64,000 bases of DNA from Candidatus Gastranaerophilales bacterium (GCA_028696075.1 JAQVHS010000006.1:1-64000), one strand, 5' to 3'. Numbered from the stretch's first letter, positions 36,201 through 44,990 are shown. The notes: a model not told the origin generated them from the letters alone. Translations and numbers: made by a program.

Positions 36201-37732
36201 CGGATTTAGGCAAAGATATAAGCAGATTTATTTTTGCCGATTTATCGGGTACCCGCAACGATTTAATTATTAACAAATTCAATATTTTTTCTCCGCCGAA
36301 AACTTCTAATCAAAGTCATCCTGCCAATCAGGATATTATGCTTGAGGCAAAAGGCAAAATTTATAATGCGAATTCAACTGCACCAAGCTTTGAAAACCTT
36401 AATATCGAGGCTTTGCAATATATAAATATATCGGTTTTAAATGCATTAATAAAAAGCTCCGATAATACCGCACCGTTTTTAAGCGAGGGCGAGATAAAGG
36501 GCAGTGTAATTGTAAACGGCAAAGCCGAAACTCCGTTGATTGAGGGCGAAGTAGAAGCCAAAGATGCAATTATACCTTCTTTAAACACCAATATTAAATC
36601 GGCAAAGGTTCAATTTTTAAAAGATTCTATTGAAATAGACAGCCCCGAAATAAGCATTGCAACCTCCAAAGCCGCTGTTAAAGCAACTTTGAATAACAAA
36701 CTGGATATGCCTCTTGTAGTTAAAAATGCTGAAATTATAAGCGAGAGCATTAACTACGATGAGATAAAAAACACATTCGAGTCCATAAATATCGGCAACA
36801 CAGAAGATGAAAACATCGTAGGAACAAGTTTACCACCTATTATCGTTGAGAAAGGCACCATTAAAGCTAAAGAATTTATTTACAGCGGTCTTTTGGCGAC
36901 CGATGCCAGCGCTGATTTTAAAGTTACACCTGACTGGTTCTGTATAATCAGTAACCTTGATACTGCGGTTACCGAAGGAAAATTAACAGGTGATTTAATT
37001 TATAATATTTATACCTCCGACCTGAGAGGGAATATAAAAGCAGAAAATATTCTCGCCAACGCATTTGCAACAACTTTCTTTAATCTGCCCAACGAAATTT
37101 ACGGTGATTTGAGCGGAACATTTAATTTTTCGACAAGGGGAACAGACCACGAACAGATAACTAAAAACATCAACGGCGTTGCTTCTTTTAACCTTGCAAG
37201 CGGCAGGATGATAAGACTTGGTTCAATAGAATACATGCTTCGGCTTGCCAATATATTTAAAGGCGGTATTTTCAGATTTAATTTGAATGCCCTGCTGAAC
37301 ATTTTTGCACCTAAAACAGGTTATTTCGATACTATTAAAGGTGATTTGCAAATTGAAGACGGCGTTATTATAAGTGATAACATTTTATCGGACAGTCCTG
37401 ATTTAAAATTGTTTATGGCCGGTTCATATAATATGAATAATTCCATAGTTAACGCCACTATAATCGGACAAATGCCAAAAGATGCCAATCAGGGAAAAAT
37501 TGCGCTGGGTTCTATCGGCAAAATTTCAATTAATTCGCTTACTTCAAAGCTGGTAAAAGCTTTTGAATCAGAAGAAAGTCAGGATGTAAGTTTTAATCCG
37601 TTTACTTATTTAAGAAGTATTCCCGGCTTAAATATTGATAAAAGCGATTACAGATTTTTTGTAGTAACTCTAAACGGTAACCTTTATACCGATAAATATG
37701 TCAAAGACTTCAAATGGATTAAAGCAAACTAG
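33248..37732 (+). CDS. TamB/AsmA-like giant envelope protein
   Basis: About 1494 residues. An N-terminal membrane anchor (ISIIVVLFGIMTALIW region, residues 14-33) is followed by about 1450 residues of repeated beta strands with alternating hydrophobic pattern (GNLKLKVSSNKY, LDGKIFATKN, VKGKVNIHSASGEIEG). The end is like the TamB/DUF490 or AsmA-like C-terminal fold. These bridge-like proteins span from inner to outer membrane and carry lipids in diderm bacteria. An upstream start at 33221 adds 9 residues; 33248 is preferred because a TATAAT at 33235 stands between. It supports a diderm envelope. Confidence 0.85.
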   Translation: MISKRKRFFIKFLSIIVVLFGIMTALIWYINTVSSNTALVSQLITSQISQLLDLDSYVENPRAYVDWDLQYKIKADKLVFKNPDGTDLVSGDNIELNIFVPAFAFKKIYITQINTKNLYVDFVRDKNNKINIIEIFNIKGFFDIYFKNSHISVDKYIVKFTDEYKNAEEHMLITGDSIVLSKFSLNKYMQLIMDGIVSYKKHKMPFFINYNTKLPVQDKKYNVEVSFQDMNFQDYIGYIQEFNPKIKVFGGSGNLKLKVSSNKYFNVQSEIKDFTLSTEEHDNWLDFPSELKLESKGALSPNDIIIDDFKLFSTDFEMGMKGSVKDLKAANPGIKIDAYIKEGSQASSIIKLFPSDFNFMKGMIGKAIKHKVRADTSGELKIRGGEINGGVLLDNLTFNDVYGLPKSSLLLDFRKDKLYLDGKIFATKNNTVDKVMVTGYVKFLNGIFNDINVISTANIKLSDVVPILNVISDLIPFPTGPVPDMNIKHAMGEITLNIKGSPPDVLLNGILNFRNATVAYPGFYGFIENGYGRLNFAGDRILYEDIKGQVEGVRATAFGETLTHQNGLTSFQIDVLNTPLNKAKIFIDGSEMLTHVSQGLKILKNPQGYGSTSINIQAQKNSDIPYVKGKVNIHSASGEIEGLYYPAVNVSGSVNFDSNIARLDLKGIINGLDTRLSGTIEKDYGKLKIQSANVDVKKAQDIIFKSPILAEARNAFEEINLIDGLVSLDLMLNGSFKDNNLQYFADIGLKSVTLNYLDITAPLVLNKGQINAQQNNIFFDKVEGSIFESPVYLDGVISNINQANEYTDLRFEVNNFNVSSIKYIVCSTLLTPEFSKALSNYDYLDGFISINAHIKNKVTAISLDFDNLYAIYCPSKDDVLLKSGRLFFDGSKVVLKDLDAQISKSTFLVDGTITDFSSNPFYDLTIASNIVGEDFNKTFSKILNIPVELAGNLYLHTRLKGNMENWNVKLRSMLDENSNIFYKGADLGKDISRFIFADLSGTRNDLIINKFNIFSPPKTSNQSHPANQDIMLEAKGKIYNANSTAPSFENLNIEALQYINISVLNALIKSSDNTAPFLSEGEIKGSVIVNGKAETPLIEGEVEAKDAIIPSLNTNIKSAKVQFLKDSIEIDSPEISIATSKAAVKATLNNKLDMPLVVKNAEIISESINYDEIKNTFESINIGNTEDENIVGTSLPPIIVEKGTIKAKEFIYSGLLATDASADFKVTPDWFCIISNLDTAVTEGKLTGDLIYNIYTSDLRGNIKAENILANAFATTFFNLPNEIYGDLSGTFNFSTRGTDHEQITKNINGVASFNLASGRMIRLGSIEYMLRLANIFKGGIFRFNLNALLNIFAPKTGYFDTIKGDLQIEDGVIISDNILSDSPDLKLFMAGSYNMNNSIVNATIIGQMPKDANQGKIALGSIGKISINSLTSKLVKAFESEESQDVSFNPFTYLRSIPGLNIDKSDYRFFVVTLNGNLYTDKYVKDFKWIKAN

Positions 37733-37860
37733 GTAGGGGGGCGCTTTTTATGCTGTCTTTGCTAACCCTGAAATAAATTCAGGATAAACTCCGTGAAGCA
37801 ATCCGCTCGTCAATCAGGCAATGCCTGACCTGCCTCCTGACTCTCAAGCTCTTCGCCTTT

Positions 37861-39063
37861 TCAGGCTTCTTCCTCTTCATCATCCTGTTCATGGGATGAG
37901 CATTCTAAATATACTTTTGGAACATCTTTTGACGGAATAAATCCAAACTCCTCAAACTTTTTGATTTGTCCTACAAGATTACCTCTACCCGCAGAGAGAA
38001 CCCCAAAAGCGCTTTCAAGTTTCTTTTGAGTTGTATGCAGGCTCGAGCCGACTTCATTTAATTTGTTTATAAGTGTACAAAATTTATCATAAACCTTATT
38101 CATCAAGCCGCCTACATCTTTCATCTTTTCGTTGAGATTTTGCTGCGTCCAGGTGTGTTTAATTATTCTAAGCGTACTTAACAGTGAAGAAGGACCTACT
38201 ATAATAATATTTTTTTCCATAGCTTCTTTTACTATGCCCAAATCCGTGTAAATCAAATGCAAAGAAGCTTCAACAGGCATGAACATAAGCACAAAATCAG
38301 GCGAATTAATGGTGTTTAAATGCTGATAGCCTTTTTGTGATAAATCTGTAATCTGACATTTTACATCATTTTTAAATTCTTTTAACCTGCGTTGTTTTTC
38401 TTCCGTATCATCCTCGTCTATGTAGTCAAAATAGCTCTTAAACGCAAACTTCGAGTCTATAACAATATGCCTGTTATCAGGCAGATAAACCACCACATCC
38501 GTACGCAAAAGCGACATATCTTCATCCCTGTGGCTTTCCTGCACCGAATATTGGACATCTTTTAACAGTCCCGAGCTTTGAAGCATTTGCTCAAGCAGTC
38601 CTTCCGCGTAAGCGCCTTTTGTATTTTGGTTCGTCCTGAGAGCATTAATAAGCGAAAAAGTAAGTTTTTCTATTTCAAGATTTTTTTGTTCAAGCCCTGA
38701 AATTTGCTCTTTCAGCATGGATGAATTTTTTTCTTCGGCAAGATTAAACGCTTCCACCTTTTGTTGAAATTCACTCAAGCGTGTTTTCATCGGTTCTAAA
38801 AGTTCTTTTAAACTCTCATTGCTTGAAGTTTGGAGCCTTGCCTGATTGTCCAAAAGTGCCTGATTAGCTATATTTTTAAACTCGGCTTTTAAAAGTTCCT
38901 TCAATTCATCAGTCGTGCTTGTATTCTGATTTAAAAGACTGTTTTCAGCTTCCAGTTTTGCATTCTGCTCTGTTAAAGTTTTATGCTTTGAACTAAGGAG
39001 TACAAAAGTTCCTGCCGCTCCGATTGCAAATCCTGCCAATGCCGCCAAAAGCAATTCCATCAT
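37861..39063 (-). CDS. rmuC: RmuC-family DNA recombination protein
   Basis: 400 residues. An N-terminal transmembrane helix (about 2-22) precedes a coiled coil (25-130). The RmuC core follows (GAYAEGLLEQMLQSSGLL, VYLPDNRHIVIDSKFAFKSY, FMPVEASLHLIY, LLSTLRIIKHTW), which resembles restriction-endonuclease-like folds. RmuC limits inversions between short repeats and acts on stalled replication structures. It starts directly after proS (TAAATG), so the two form an operon. Confidence 0.9.
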   Translation of the reverse strand: MMELLLAALAGFAIGAAGTFVLLSSKHKTLTEQNAKLEAENSLLNQNTSTTDELKELLKAEFKNIANQALLDNQARLQTSSNESLKELLEPMKTRLSEFQQKVEAFNLAEEKNSSMLKEQISGLEQKNLEIEKLTFSLINALRTNQNTKGAYAEGLLEQMLQSSGLLKDVQYSVQESHRDEDMSLLRTDVVVYLPDNRHIVIDSKFAFKSYFDYIDEDDTEEKQRRLKEFKNDVKCQITDLSQKGYQHLNTINSPDFVLMFMPVEASLHLIYTDLGIVKEAMEKNIIIVGPSSLLSTLRIIKHTWTQQNLNEKMKDVGGLMNKVYDKFCTLINKLNEVGSSLHTTQKKLESAFGVLSAGRGNLVGQIKKFEEFGFIPSKDVPKVYLECSSHEQDDEEEEA

Positions 39064-40782
39064 TTAACCTCTTATATATTTGATAACATCTTGAACAGCC
39101 TGTTCGGGAGTGATTTTAATCACTTCTCCGGTTTCTCTGATTTTGTATTCAACAAGCCCTTCAGCTACTGTTTTTCCTGCCGTAATTCTTACCGGGAAGC
39201 CTATTAAGTCCGCATCTTTAAACTTAACGCCCGCTCTTTCATCCCTGTCATCAAACAGAACTTCAATTCCCTGAGCCGACAGTTCTTCATACATTTTTTC
39301 AGATACTGCCATTTGAGCTTCGTCCATTGTGTTGACGGGAACTATTACAACGTGGAACGGCGCTATTTCCTTTGGCCATTTGATACCAAAATCATCGTGG
39401 AACTTTTCTACAGCCGCTGCTGCCGTTCTTGAAACGCCTATGCCGTAGCAACCCATTATGAAAGGTTTTTCCTTGCCGTCTTCATCACAAAAAACAGCTT
39501 TCATTTTTGCGGAATACTTCGTTCCCAGCTGGAAAATATTACCTACTTCAATCCCTTGAGAAATTTTTAAAGTCTTATTGCAAACAGGACAAAACTCTCC
39601 CGCCTGCGCCAATCTTATATCGGCTGTTTCAGGCAGGTCAATATCCGCTCCCCAACTGACACCCACATAGTGAACGTCATTTTGGTTTGCACCCGTTACA
39701 AAATTCTTTAAATCTTTAACGCTTAAGTCCGCAATAATTTTGCACTTTAAGCCTTTTGGTCCTATAAAGCCGGCTTGCGCGTCATAACCGCTGTTTTGCA
39801 TAAGTTCCGTTATTTCTTCGCAAGAGGCTATTCTTATATCTTGCCCGCCAACGGCGTTTTTAAGTTTGGTTTCTTCAACGGTTTTATCACCCCTGATTAA
39901 CGCCAGAACCGGTTTGTCATCTATTATATAAACCAAAGATTTGCAAATAGCGGATTGCGGGATTTTTAAAAATTCGCTCAACTCTTCAATAGTCTTAATA
40001 TTAGGGGTATCAATAAGTTTAAATTCCGAAAAACCACCGTCTAAAACAGCTTCAGGTATAACAGAGGCTGCAAAATTCGTGTTTGAAGCATAATCACATT
40101 CACTGCAATAAATTACGTCGTCCTCGCCGCTGTTGGTGTCTACCAAAACCATAAATTCATGGCTCAAGCTTCCGCCTATTGCGCCTGAATCACTTCTTAC
40201 CATACGTGTTTCCAGCCCGCATTTTGTAAAGATTTTTTTGTAAACATCAGCCATAATTTCGTATGATTTTTCCATACCTTCAACGGTAGCGTCAAAGCTG
40301 TAAGCGTCTTTCATTATAAATTCACGACCGCGCAAAAGCCCGAAGCGGGGGCGAATTTCATCTCTGTATTTGTTTTGAATTTGATATAAATTTACGGGAA
40401 GCTGTCTGTACGAGCGAATTCCCTCTCTGGCAACAAAAGTAACAACCTCTTCATGAGTAGGTCCGAGTGCAAGCATTTTTTCATGCCTGTCTTGAAAACG
40501 CATTAATTCTTTGCCGTAAACACTCCATCTGCCCGATTCTTCCCAAAGCTCCCGGGGTTGAATGATAGGCATAAGCAGTTCTTGTGCGCCTGATTTGTCC
40601 ATTTCTTCCCTGATAATTTTTTCAACTTTTTTTAAAACCTTCCACATTAAAGGAAGATATGTATAGACCCCGCTGGTTAATTTTCTTATAAAACCCGCCC
40701 TGACAAGCAGCTTATGACTTGCAACTTCCGCGTCCGCGGGAAACTCTCTCAATGTTTCCACAAATAATTTTGACATTCTCAT
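39064..40782 (-). CDS. proS: Prolyl-tRNA synthetase (bacterial type with editing insertion)
   Basis: 572 residues, full length. Class II motif 1 region (VEKIIREEMDKSGAQELLMP), motif 2 with RPRFGLLRGREF, and motif 3 (GCYGIGVSRTAAA) are visible, then an anticodon-binding domain. The YbaK-like insertion between motifs 2 and 3 (about 240-390, LSEFLKIPQSAICKSLVY) hydrolyses Ala-tRNA-Pro. Large ProS proteins with this insertion are the typical bacterial form. AGGA precedes the ATG. Confidence 0.96.
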   Translation of the reverse strand: MRMSKLFVETLREFPADAEVASHKLLVRAGFIRKLTSGVYTYLPLMWKVLKKVEKIIREEMDKSGAQELLMPIIQPRELWEESGRWSVYGKELMRFQDRHEKMLALGPTHEEVVTFVAREGIRSYRQLPVNLYQIQNKYRDEIRPRFGLLRGREFIMKDAYSFDATVEGMEKSYEIMADVYKKIFTKCGLETRMVRSDSGAIGGSLSHEFMVLVDTNSGEDDVIYCSECDYASNTNFAASVIPEAVLDGGFSEFKLIDTPNIKTIEELSEFLKIPQSAICKSLVYIIDDKPVLALIRGDKTVEETKLKNAVGGQDIRIASCEEITELMQNSGYDAQAGFIGPKGLKCKIIADLSVKDLKNFVTGANQNDVHYVGVSWGADIDLPETADIRLAQAGEFCPVCNKTLKISQGIEVGNIFQLGTKYSAKMKAVFCDEDGKEKPFIMGCYGIGVSRTAAAAVEKFHDDFGIKWPKEIAPFHVVIVPVNTMDEAQMAVSEKMYEELSAQGIEVLFDDRDERAGVKFKDADLIGFPVRITAGKTVAEGLVEYKIRETGEVIKITPEQAVQDVIKYIRG

Positions 40783-40872
40783 AACGATTTTTCCTAAACT
40801 TAATTCAAGTCTTTTTCATCATACCAAAAACACAACCGCTTGACATTTTGATTTTGAAGAGCTTGTTTATAA

Positions 40873-41952
40873 TTAAATTCTTGCACCGTGGAATGCGCCT
40901 TTTAGCATTTGCTGCAGCTCAAGTTTGTTCTCGCTCGCCAACAAGGCGGCTTCGGACGTAATAATCTTGTTTTTAACCAAATCATGTAAATACATATTCA
41001 TTGTAATCATATCGTTAAACTTGCCGACTTTAATCATTTCGTATATTTCTTCAAGATTGTCTTTTAAAATATAATCTTTAATGGTAGAGGTAGCTACTAA
41101 AATCTCAAAAGCAGGTACACGACCTGTTTTATCGGCTTTTCTAATCAATTTTTGTGCAACCGTACCTACAAGATTATCCGCCAGTTGTTGTTTTATATAC
41201 GGTCTTTCATAAGGTTCAAACAGATTAATAATCCTCATAACGGTCTGAACCGCGTCCGTCGTATGAAGAGTGGCAAACACAAGGTGTCCCGTATCGGCAG
41301 CCTTAAGCGCTTCCGATGCCGTAGCCCTGTCTCTGATTTCACCTACCAAAATAATATCAGGGTCTTGTCTTAAAGAATATTTCACCCCGCTTGCATAATC
41401 AGGAGTGTCAACTCCGACCTGGCGCTGGGAAAAGATACTTTTTTCGTTCTTGTAAAGATATTCTATCGGGTCTTCAATAGTAACAATGTGTCTGTTTTTA
41501 GACTGGTTAACATAATCGAGCAAACACGCCAGGGTTGTAGATTTGCCGCAGCCTGTAGGACCTGTAATAAAAACTATCCCTGACGCATAATCAGAAAAAA
41601 GTTTAATATTCTGGCTGATATTCATATCTTCAAATGACGGAATATCATAGGGAATAACTCTCAATACAAACATGGGTTTTTGCAGGCTTAAAGCGTAATT
41701 CACACGAAACCTTGATACTTCGGGAATTTCAAAAAGAAAATCAAGGTTAGAAGCCCCTTCCAAATTAACGTGCGCAGGCTTGAGGGTTGTTACAATATCC
41801 TGCATATTTTCAAGTGAAATTTCAGGAAGATTGGTTTTAAGTATAATACCGTCTTTACGGCAAATAGGCGGTTCTCCCACATGAAGGTGTATATCGGAGA
41901 CCTTTTTTTCTACAAGTTGTGTTAAAAAACTGATTACATTAAAATTACCCAT
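40873..41952 (-). CDS. pilT: Type IV pilus retraction ATPase PilT
   Basis: 359 residues. The PilT N-terminal domain (VEKKVSDIHLHVGEPPICRK) precedes Walker A GPTGCGKST at 131-139, the Asp box (VTIEDPIEYLY), Walker B (DIILVGEIRD) and the His box (GHLVFATLHTTDAVQT). The order and length match PilT rather than PilB. It powers pilus retraction in twitching or DNA uptake. It starts 3 bases after the phosphoesterase gene, so both come from one message. No other pilus genes are in view. Confidence 0.94.
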   Translation of the reverse strand: MGNFNVISFLTQLVEKKVSDIHLHVGEPPICRKDGIILKTNLPEISLENMQDIVTTLKPAHVNLEGASNLDFLFEIPEVSRFRVNYALSLQKPMFVLRVIPYDIPSFEDMNISQNIKLFSDYASGIVFITGPTGCGKSTTLACLLDYVNQSKNRHIVTIEDPIEYLYKNEKSIFSQRQVGVDTPDYASGVKYSLRQDPDIILVGEIRDRATASEALKAADTGHLVFATLHTTDAVQTVMRIINLFEPYERPYIKQQLADNLVGTVAQKLIRKADKTGRVPAFEILVATSTIKDYILKDNLEEIYEMIKVGKFNDMITMNMYLHDLVKNKIITSEAALLASENKLELQQMLKGAFHGARI

Positions 41953-41955
41953 AAA

Positions 41956-42843
41956 TTAATTTCCTGTTTGTTCTATTACAAAACTGTCTTCTTCATTGGC
42001 TTGTCCCATCGGAACAAGTTCCTGTTTTATTTCAAATTCACTCGGTTTGGCGAATAAATACTTCGGTTCATAAGTAACTGTAATAATTTTATACTCATGC
42101 GGCGGTGATACAAAAGCAGGGGCGCTTAAATGATAAATTCCTTTTTTGTATATAAACTTGTCCGTATGAAAATGCCCTGAAATTATTGCTATAACGTTAT
42201 CATGCCCGTTTAAGACCGTAAAATATTTATCAACATCAACCGTATCGTGAGAATATTTTTTAGTGGGGGGAATGAGCGGAAAATGCTGTGCAATAATAAC
42301 TTTTTTATTTTTGTATTTTTCAAGTTTTTTATCAAGCCAGTCAAGGGTTTCTTTTTTAAAATGCCCGCTTGGGGAAGGCATCATCTCGTTAGCGCCGTCA
42401 ACAACGATGAAAACTATATCTTTATTGGCTTTAAAGACATAAGACGGTCCTTTAAAAAGCATTGGAGGATGATAAAACCAAACAGTACGCATAAATTCTT
42501 TTTTACCAAAATGCTGGTGACGAAAAACTTCATGGTTTCCTATAACAACGTAATAAGGTTTATTAAGTTTATTTACAAGCTGCAAAAATAATTTCAAGTC
42601 GGTTCTGTTTGCCGTATCGATGTTATCGCCTGTAAAAACAACAAAATCAATATCATTGCGTTTATTAATCTGTTTCACGGCTTCCCTTAAATATTCCGCA
42701 GCAGCGCCGACTTTCCTGCCCCGGTAATCTTTGCCTTCAGAGGACAAGTGCGTATCAGAGAATTGTATAAACTTCAATTCCTTGGCACAAACACTGATTT
42801 GCAGTGCAATAAAGAAAAATAACGCTATTAATACTTTTTTCAT
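41956..42843 (-). CDS. Secreted calcineurin-like metallophosphoesterase
   Basis: 295 residues. A signal peptide (about 1-20) precedes FSDTHLS (Asp and His metal ligands), VFTGDNID, VIGNHE and AQHFPL and GHFHTDKF, the motif set of calcineurin-like phosphatases. Export points to a periplasmic nucleotide or phosphoester hydrolase. Upstream on the genome is the repeat zone, and downstream pilT starts 3 bases later. A link between this enzyme and pili is only suggested by that operon. Confidence 0.88.
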   Translation of the reverse strand: MKKVLIALFFFIALQISVCAKELKFIQFSDTHLSSEGKDYRGRKVGAAAEYLREAVKQINKRNDIDFVVFTGDNIDTANRTDLKLFLQLVNKLNKPYYVVIGNHEVFRHQHFGKKEFMRTVWFYHPPMLFKGPSYVFKANKDIVFIVVDGANEMMPSPSGHFKKETLDWLDKKLEKYKNKKVIIAQHFPLIPPTKKYSHDTVDVDKYFTVLNGHDNVIAIISGHFHTDKFIYKKGIYHLSAPAFVSPPHEYKIITVTYEPKYLFAKPSEFEIKQELVPMGQANEEDSFVIEQTGN

Positions 42844-42988
42844 GCATCACCCAAAAGCTTCATGGATTTATTATACTCTAATAAAAGACTATTATACAAG
42901 TTTAAGCGGTGAAAAGGAAGTTGAGAAGCTGAGAAGTTGTGAAGCTGAGAAGCTGGGAGACCGGGATTGGGTTTAAGAGGTTATTTTG

Positions 42989-43031
42989 CCGTCATTGCGA
43001 AAATGCGCAAGCATTTGAAGCAATCCATAGG
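42989..43031. repeat. REP-like palindrome, copy 1
   Basis: Starts CCGTCATTGCG and ends GCAATCCATAGG; outer arms ATTGC/GCAAT and inner arms AATGC/GCATT around GCAA. It resembles the GTCATTGCG...GCAATC repeats seen in many genomes. Other copies: 43107, 43231, 43329 and 57353. Confidence 0.9.
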
Positions 43032-43106
43032 AAAGCAGCTGGGAAGTTGGGAAGTTGAGAAGCTGGGAGACCGGGATTGGGTTTAAGAGGTTAATAGGTT
43101 ATTTTG

Positions 43107-43149
43107 CCGTCATTGCGAAAATGTGTAAGCATTTGAAGCAATCCATAGG
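43107..43149. repeat. REP-like palindrome, copy 2
   Basis: Same unit, with ATGTGTAAGC in place of ATGCGCAAGC. Confidence 0.9.
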
Positions 43150-43230
43150 AAAGCAGCTGGGCAGTTGGGAAGTTGAGAAGCTGGGAAGCTGTGGAGTTGG
43201 GAGGGCTTAAGGGGTGAAGAGGTTATTTTG

Positions 43231-43273
43231 CCGTCATTGCGAAAATGCGCAAGCATTTGAAGCAATCCATAGG
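43231..43273. repeat. REP-like palindrome, copy 3
   Basis: Identical to copy 1 over the 43-base unit. Confidence 0.9.
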
Positions 43274-43328
43274 AAGGCAGCTGGGAAGTTGAGAAGCTGG
43301 GAGGCTGTGAAGTTAAGAGGTTATTTTG

Positions 43329-43371
43329 CCGTCATTGCGAAAATGCGCAAGCATTTGAAGCAATCCATAGG
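43329..43371. repeat. REP-like palindrome, copy 4
   Basis: Identical to copy 1 over the 43-base unit. Confidence 0.9.
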
Positions 43372-43537
43372 AAAGAAGCTGGGAAGCTGGGAGGCTGGGA
43401 GGTCGAGGGTTTTAGGCGGTTAAAAGGCGAAGGGGTGAAGAGTTTCAGGAAGCTTGGCAGCTGAGAAGCTGGGAGGGCTTAAGGGGTGAAGAGTTCATTG
43501 TCGCCTTTTCAGGCTTCACACTCTGCTTGCGGCGCAT

Positions 43538-43570
43538 AAAAAAACCCAAGGTTTTGATTAATTCCGTGGG
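43538..43570 (-). terminator. Possible minus-strand terminator
   Basis: CCCAAGG (43545-43551) and CCGTGGG (43564-43570) form an imperfect stem, with seven T following on the minus strand. No minus-strand gene lies just upstream, so its purpose is unclear. Confidence 0.4.
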
Positions 43571-43757
43571 CTGGGTAATAAGGGGTATAAGGTTTAGGGT
43601 TTAATTAAAATCTCTCTTAAAATCTCTCTATGTGATTTCTTAGCTCTCATACTTTATTAAAAACATTTTGCCAAAAAATATTGCTATATTCCGTATATAT
43701 TTTGTAAATATTTGTAACAAAAACACATGGTTTTTAATATTTCATCATTAATATTGT

Positions 43758-43786
43758 TTGTGTAAGGGAAATGACGGTAGTATAAA
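43758..43786 (+). promoter_or_regulatory. Candidate promoter of the flagellar operon
   Basis: TTGTGT at 43758 and TATAAA at 43781 are spaced 17 bases. This is sigma70-like; I see no sigma28-type sequence. It lies 44 bases before the leader ORF. Confidence 0.45.
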
Positions 43787-43829
43787 AAACTGATTTTCCC
43801 CTGCAATATATAAATTAAAGGAGAAAAAT

Positions 43830-43859
43830 ATGTTAGAATTAAAGAAAAAACCACCTTAG
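43830..43859 (+). CDS. Nine-codon leader ORF ending Pro-Pro-stop
   Basis: ATG with an excellent AAAGGAG seven bases upstream encodes MLELKKKPP and stops with TAG. That stop lies at the ribosome site (AGGA) of the next gene, whose ATG is 8 bases further on. A nascent chain ending Pro-Pro-stop terminates slowly in known bacterial examples, so the position suits translational control of the flagellar operon. Translation is not proven. Confidence 0.45.
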   Translation: MLELKKKPP

Positions 43860-43867
43860 GAACTGAT

Positions 43868-44896
43868 ATGAATTTCAACATTTCAAATTTAGCAACGTTA
43901 GTATTTTCGGTAACAAAAGCAGCGGAGCCGCAAAAACCGTTAGAGTTAAAATCTTTTGACGTGGCAAAAGAAGCGCAGCAAAACCTTCAACAGGCAAATG
44001 TTCAAACAAACCTGCCCTCACCGAATCCTGCGGTAATAATCGTCAAAACACCAACAGTAATGAACAACATGCAGTTAAACATGTTTTTAAGAGATATGTT
44101 AAATCTGCCTAAAGATTGGCTGGAGCTGATGGTTAAGTTTTCGTCGGGACAAAATGATACTGTTTCCGCCATGCTCAAGAATTTGGCGGCAACGAACAAT
44201 CAGGGGTTAAGTTCGGAGGTTTTAAAACTGCTTCAATCAAACGCAAAAGTTGACTTACTTGCGCTTGCCCAGCTTTTGAAAAATAATTCGGGGCTTTTGG
44301 CGGATAAATTACTAAGGCTCGTCAATTCAAGCGGACTTAACCAAAGCAATATTGCCCAAATGAAGGAAATTATGCTGATAGGCGCATCTTTAGCATTAAA
44401 TGCCCAAACAAACCCTGCTGAATTTATAAGAAATATAATACAAATGTACTTGCCATGGCTGCCTTTACTGCCGCCCCAACAAAAGGATTTGGAGGAAATA
44501 ATGGAGCAGGCAGGCAAAAAAGAAAAGGATAATTCTCAAGTATTGTTTTATATTTCTACCGAAAAATCAGGTTATTTTAAGATAGAAATTATTTTGCTTG
44601 ATGAACCGGAAATTTTTATTACGCACATTGTTGAAAAAGCGGATGATGAAGTAAAATATAAAATTTTAGATAACCTTAAAACAATAATTAAAAAACACTC
44701 GCTGCGTGCTAAATTCTTCTTTTCACAAAGAGCGGAAAATTCGGAAGAAAAACCACTGCAAAAACAGCTTTATATAGTTAATTCAACCGATTCGATGATA
44801 GGGTTGTCTTTAATTCAGCTTATAGCAAGAGTTATCTTTGAATTTGACGAAAAATATTCTTTGCAGCAAACAAGGGAAGACAGACTGAAAGGTTAG
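43868..44896 (+). CDS. Unknown protein at head of flagellar operon, FliK-like candidate
   Basis: 342 residues. The N-terminal 230 are helical, Asn/Gln/Leu-rich (SSEVLKLLQSNAKVDLLALA). The last 110 form a beta-rich domain (SGYFKIEIILLDEPEIFITH, then a helix LKTIIKKHSLRAKFFFS). Its position ahead of hook-basal-body genes and this two-part layout (long variable N-terminal region, small C-terminal domain) recall hook-length control protein FliK, but no conserved FliK residues are clear. AGGA precedes the ATG. It is separated from the next gene by a 200-bp repeat-bearing gap. Confidence 0.55.
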   Translation: MNFNISNLATLVFSVTKAAEPQKPLELKSFDVAKEAQQNLQQANVQTNLPSPNPAVIIVKTPTVMNNMQLNMFLRDMLNLPKDWLELMVKFSSGQNDTVSAMLKNLAATNNQGLSSEVLKLLQSNAKVDLLALAQLLKNNSGLLADKLLRLVNSSGLNQSNIAQMKEIMLIGASLALNAQTNPAEFIRNIIQMYLPWLPLLPPQQKDLEEIMEQAGKKEKDNSQVLFYISTEKSGYFKIEIILLDEPEIFITHIVEKADDEVKYKILDNLKTIIKKHSLRAKFFFSQRAENSEEKPLQKQLYIVNSTDSMIGLSLIQLIARVIFEFDEKYSLQQTREDRLKG

Positions 44897-44990
44897 AAGC
44901 TTAGAAGTAGGGAGGCTTAAAAGGTGAAGAAGTGAAAAGCTTAAGGGCTGTCATCTTCTCAGCTTCACGGCTTCCCAACTTCCTCTAAAC
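44895..44990. repeat. Short-repeat cluster related to 42900-43490
   Basis: Runs of gaagcttagaag, ggtgaagaagtgaaaag and cttctcagcttcacggcttcc have the same unit style, here present in both orientations so that they could fold into a long imperfect hairpin. Confidence 0.6.

Larger units (their letters stand above)
42900..43490. repeat. Degenerate short tandem repeats and REP-like palindromes
   Basis: The zone is made of 8-10-base units of the type gaagctggga / gagaagctg, varying in order, with four 43-bp palindromic units embedded at 98-124-base spacing. No ORF here is credible: the apparent ones just read the repeats. The whole 42844-43829 interval otherwise has no gene. Confidence 0.9.

Noticed and set aside
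43214-43423. 69-codon plus-strand ORF MKRLFCRHCENAQAFEAIHR
   Set aside because: Translation of the palindromic repeat, identical to the start of the ORF at 57336. Not a gene.
42844-43829. CRISPR array
   Set aside because: Repeats are palindromic or degenerate, spacers are themselves repetitive, spacing varies and no cas genes are in the window.
43684-43881. 65-codon minus-strand ORF upstream of the flagellar operon
   Set aside because: Covers the candidate promoter and leader ORF, has no ribosome site and a hydrophobic composition expected of AT-rich noncoding DNA.
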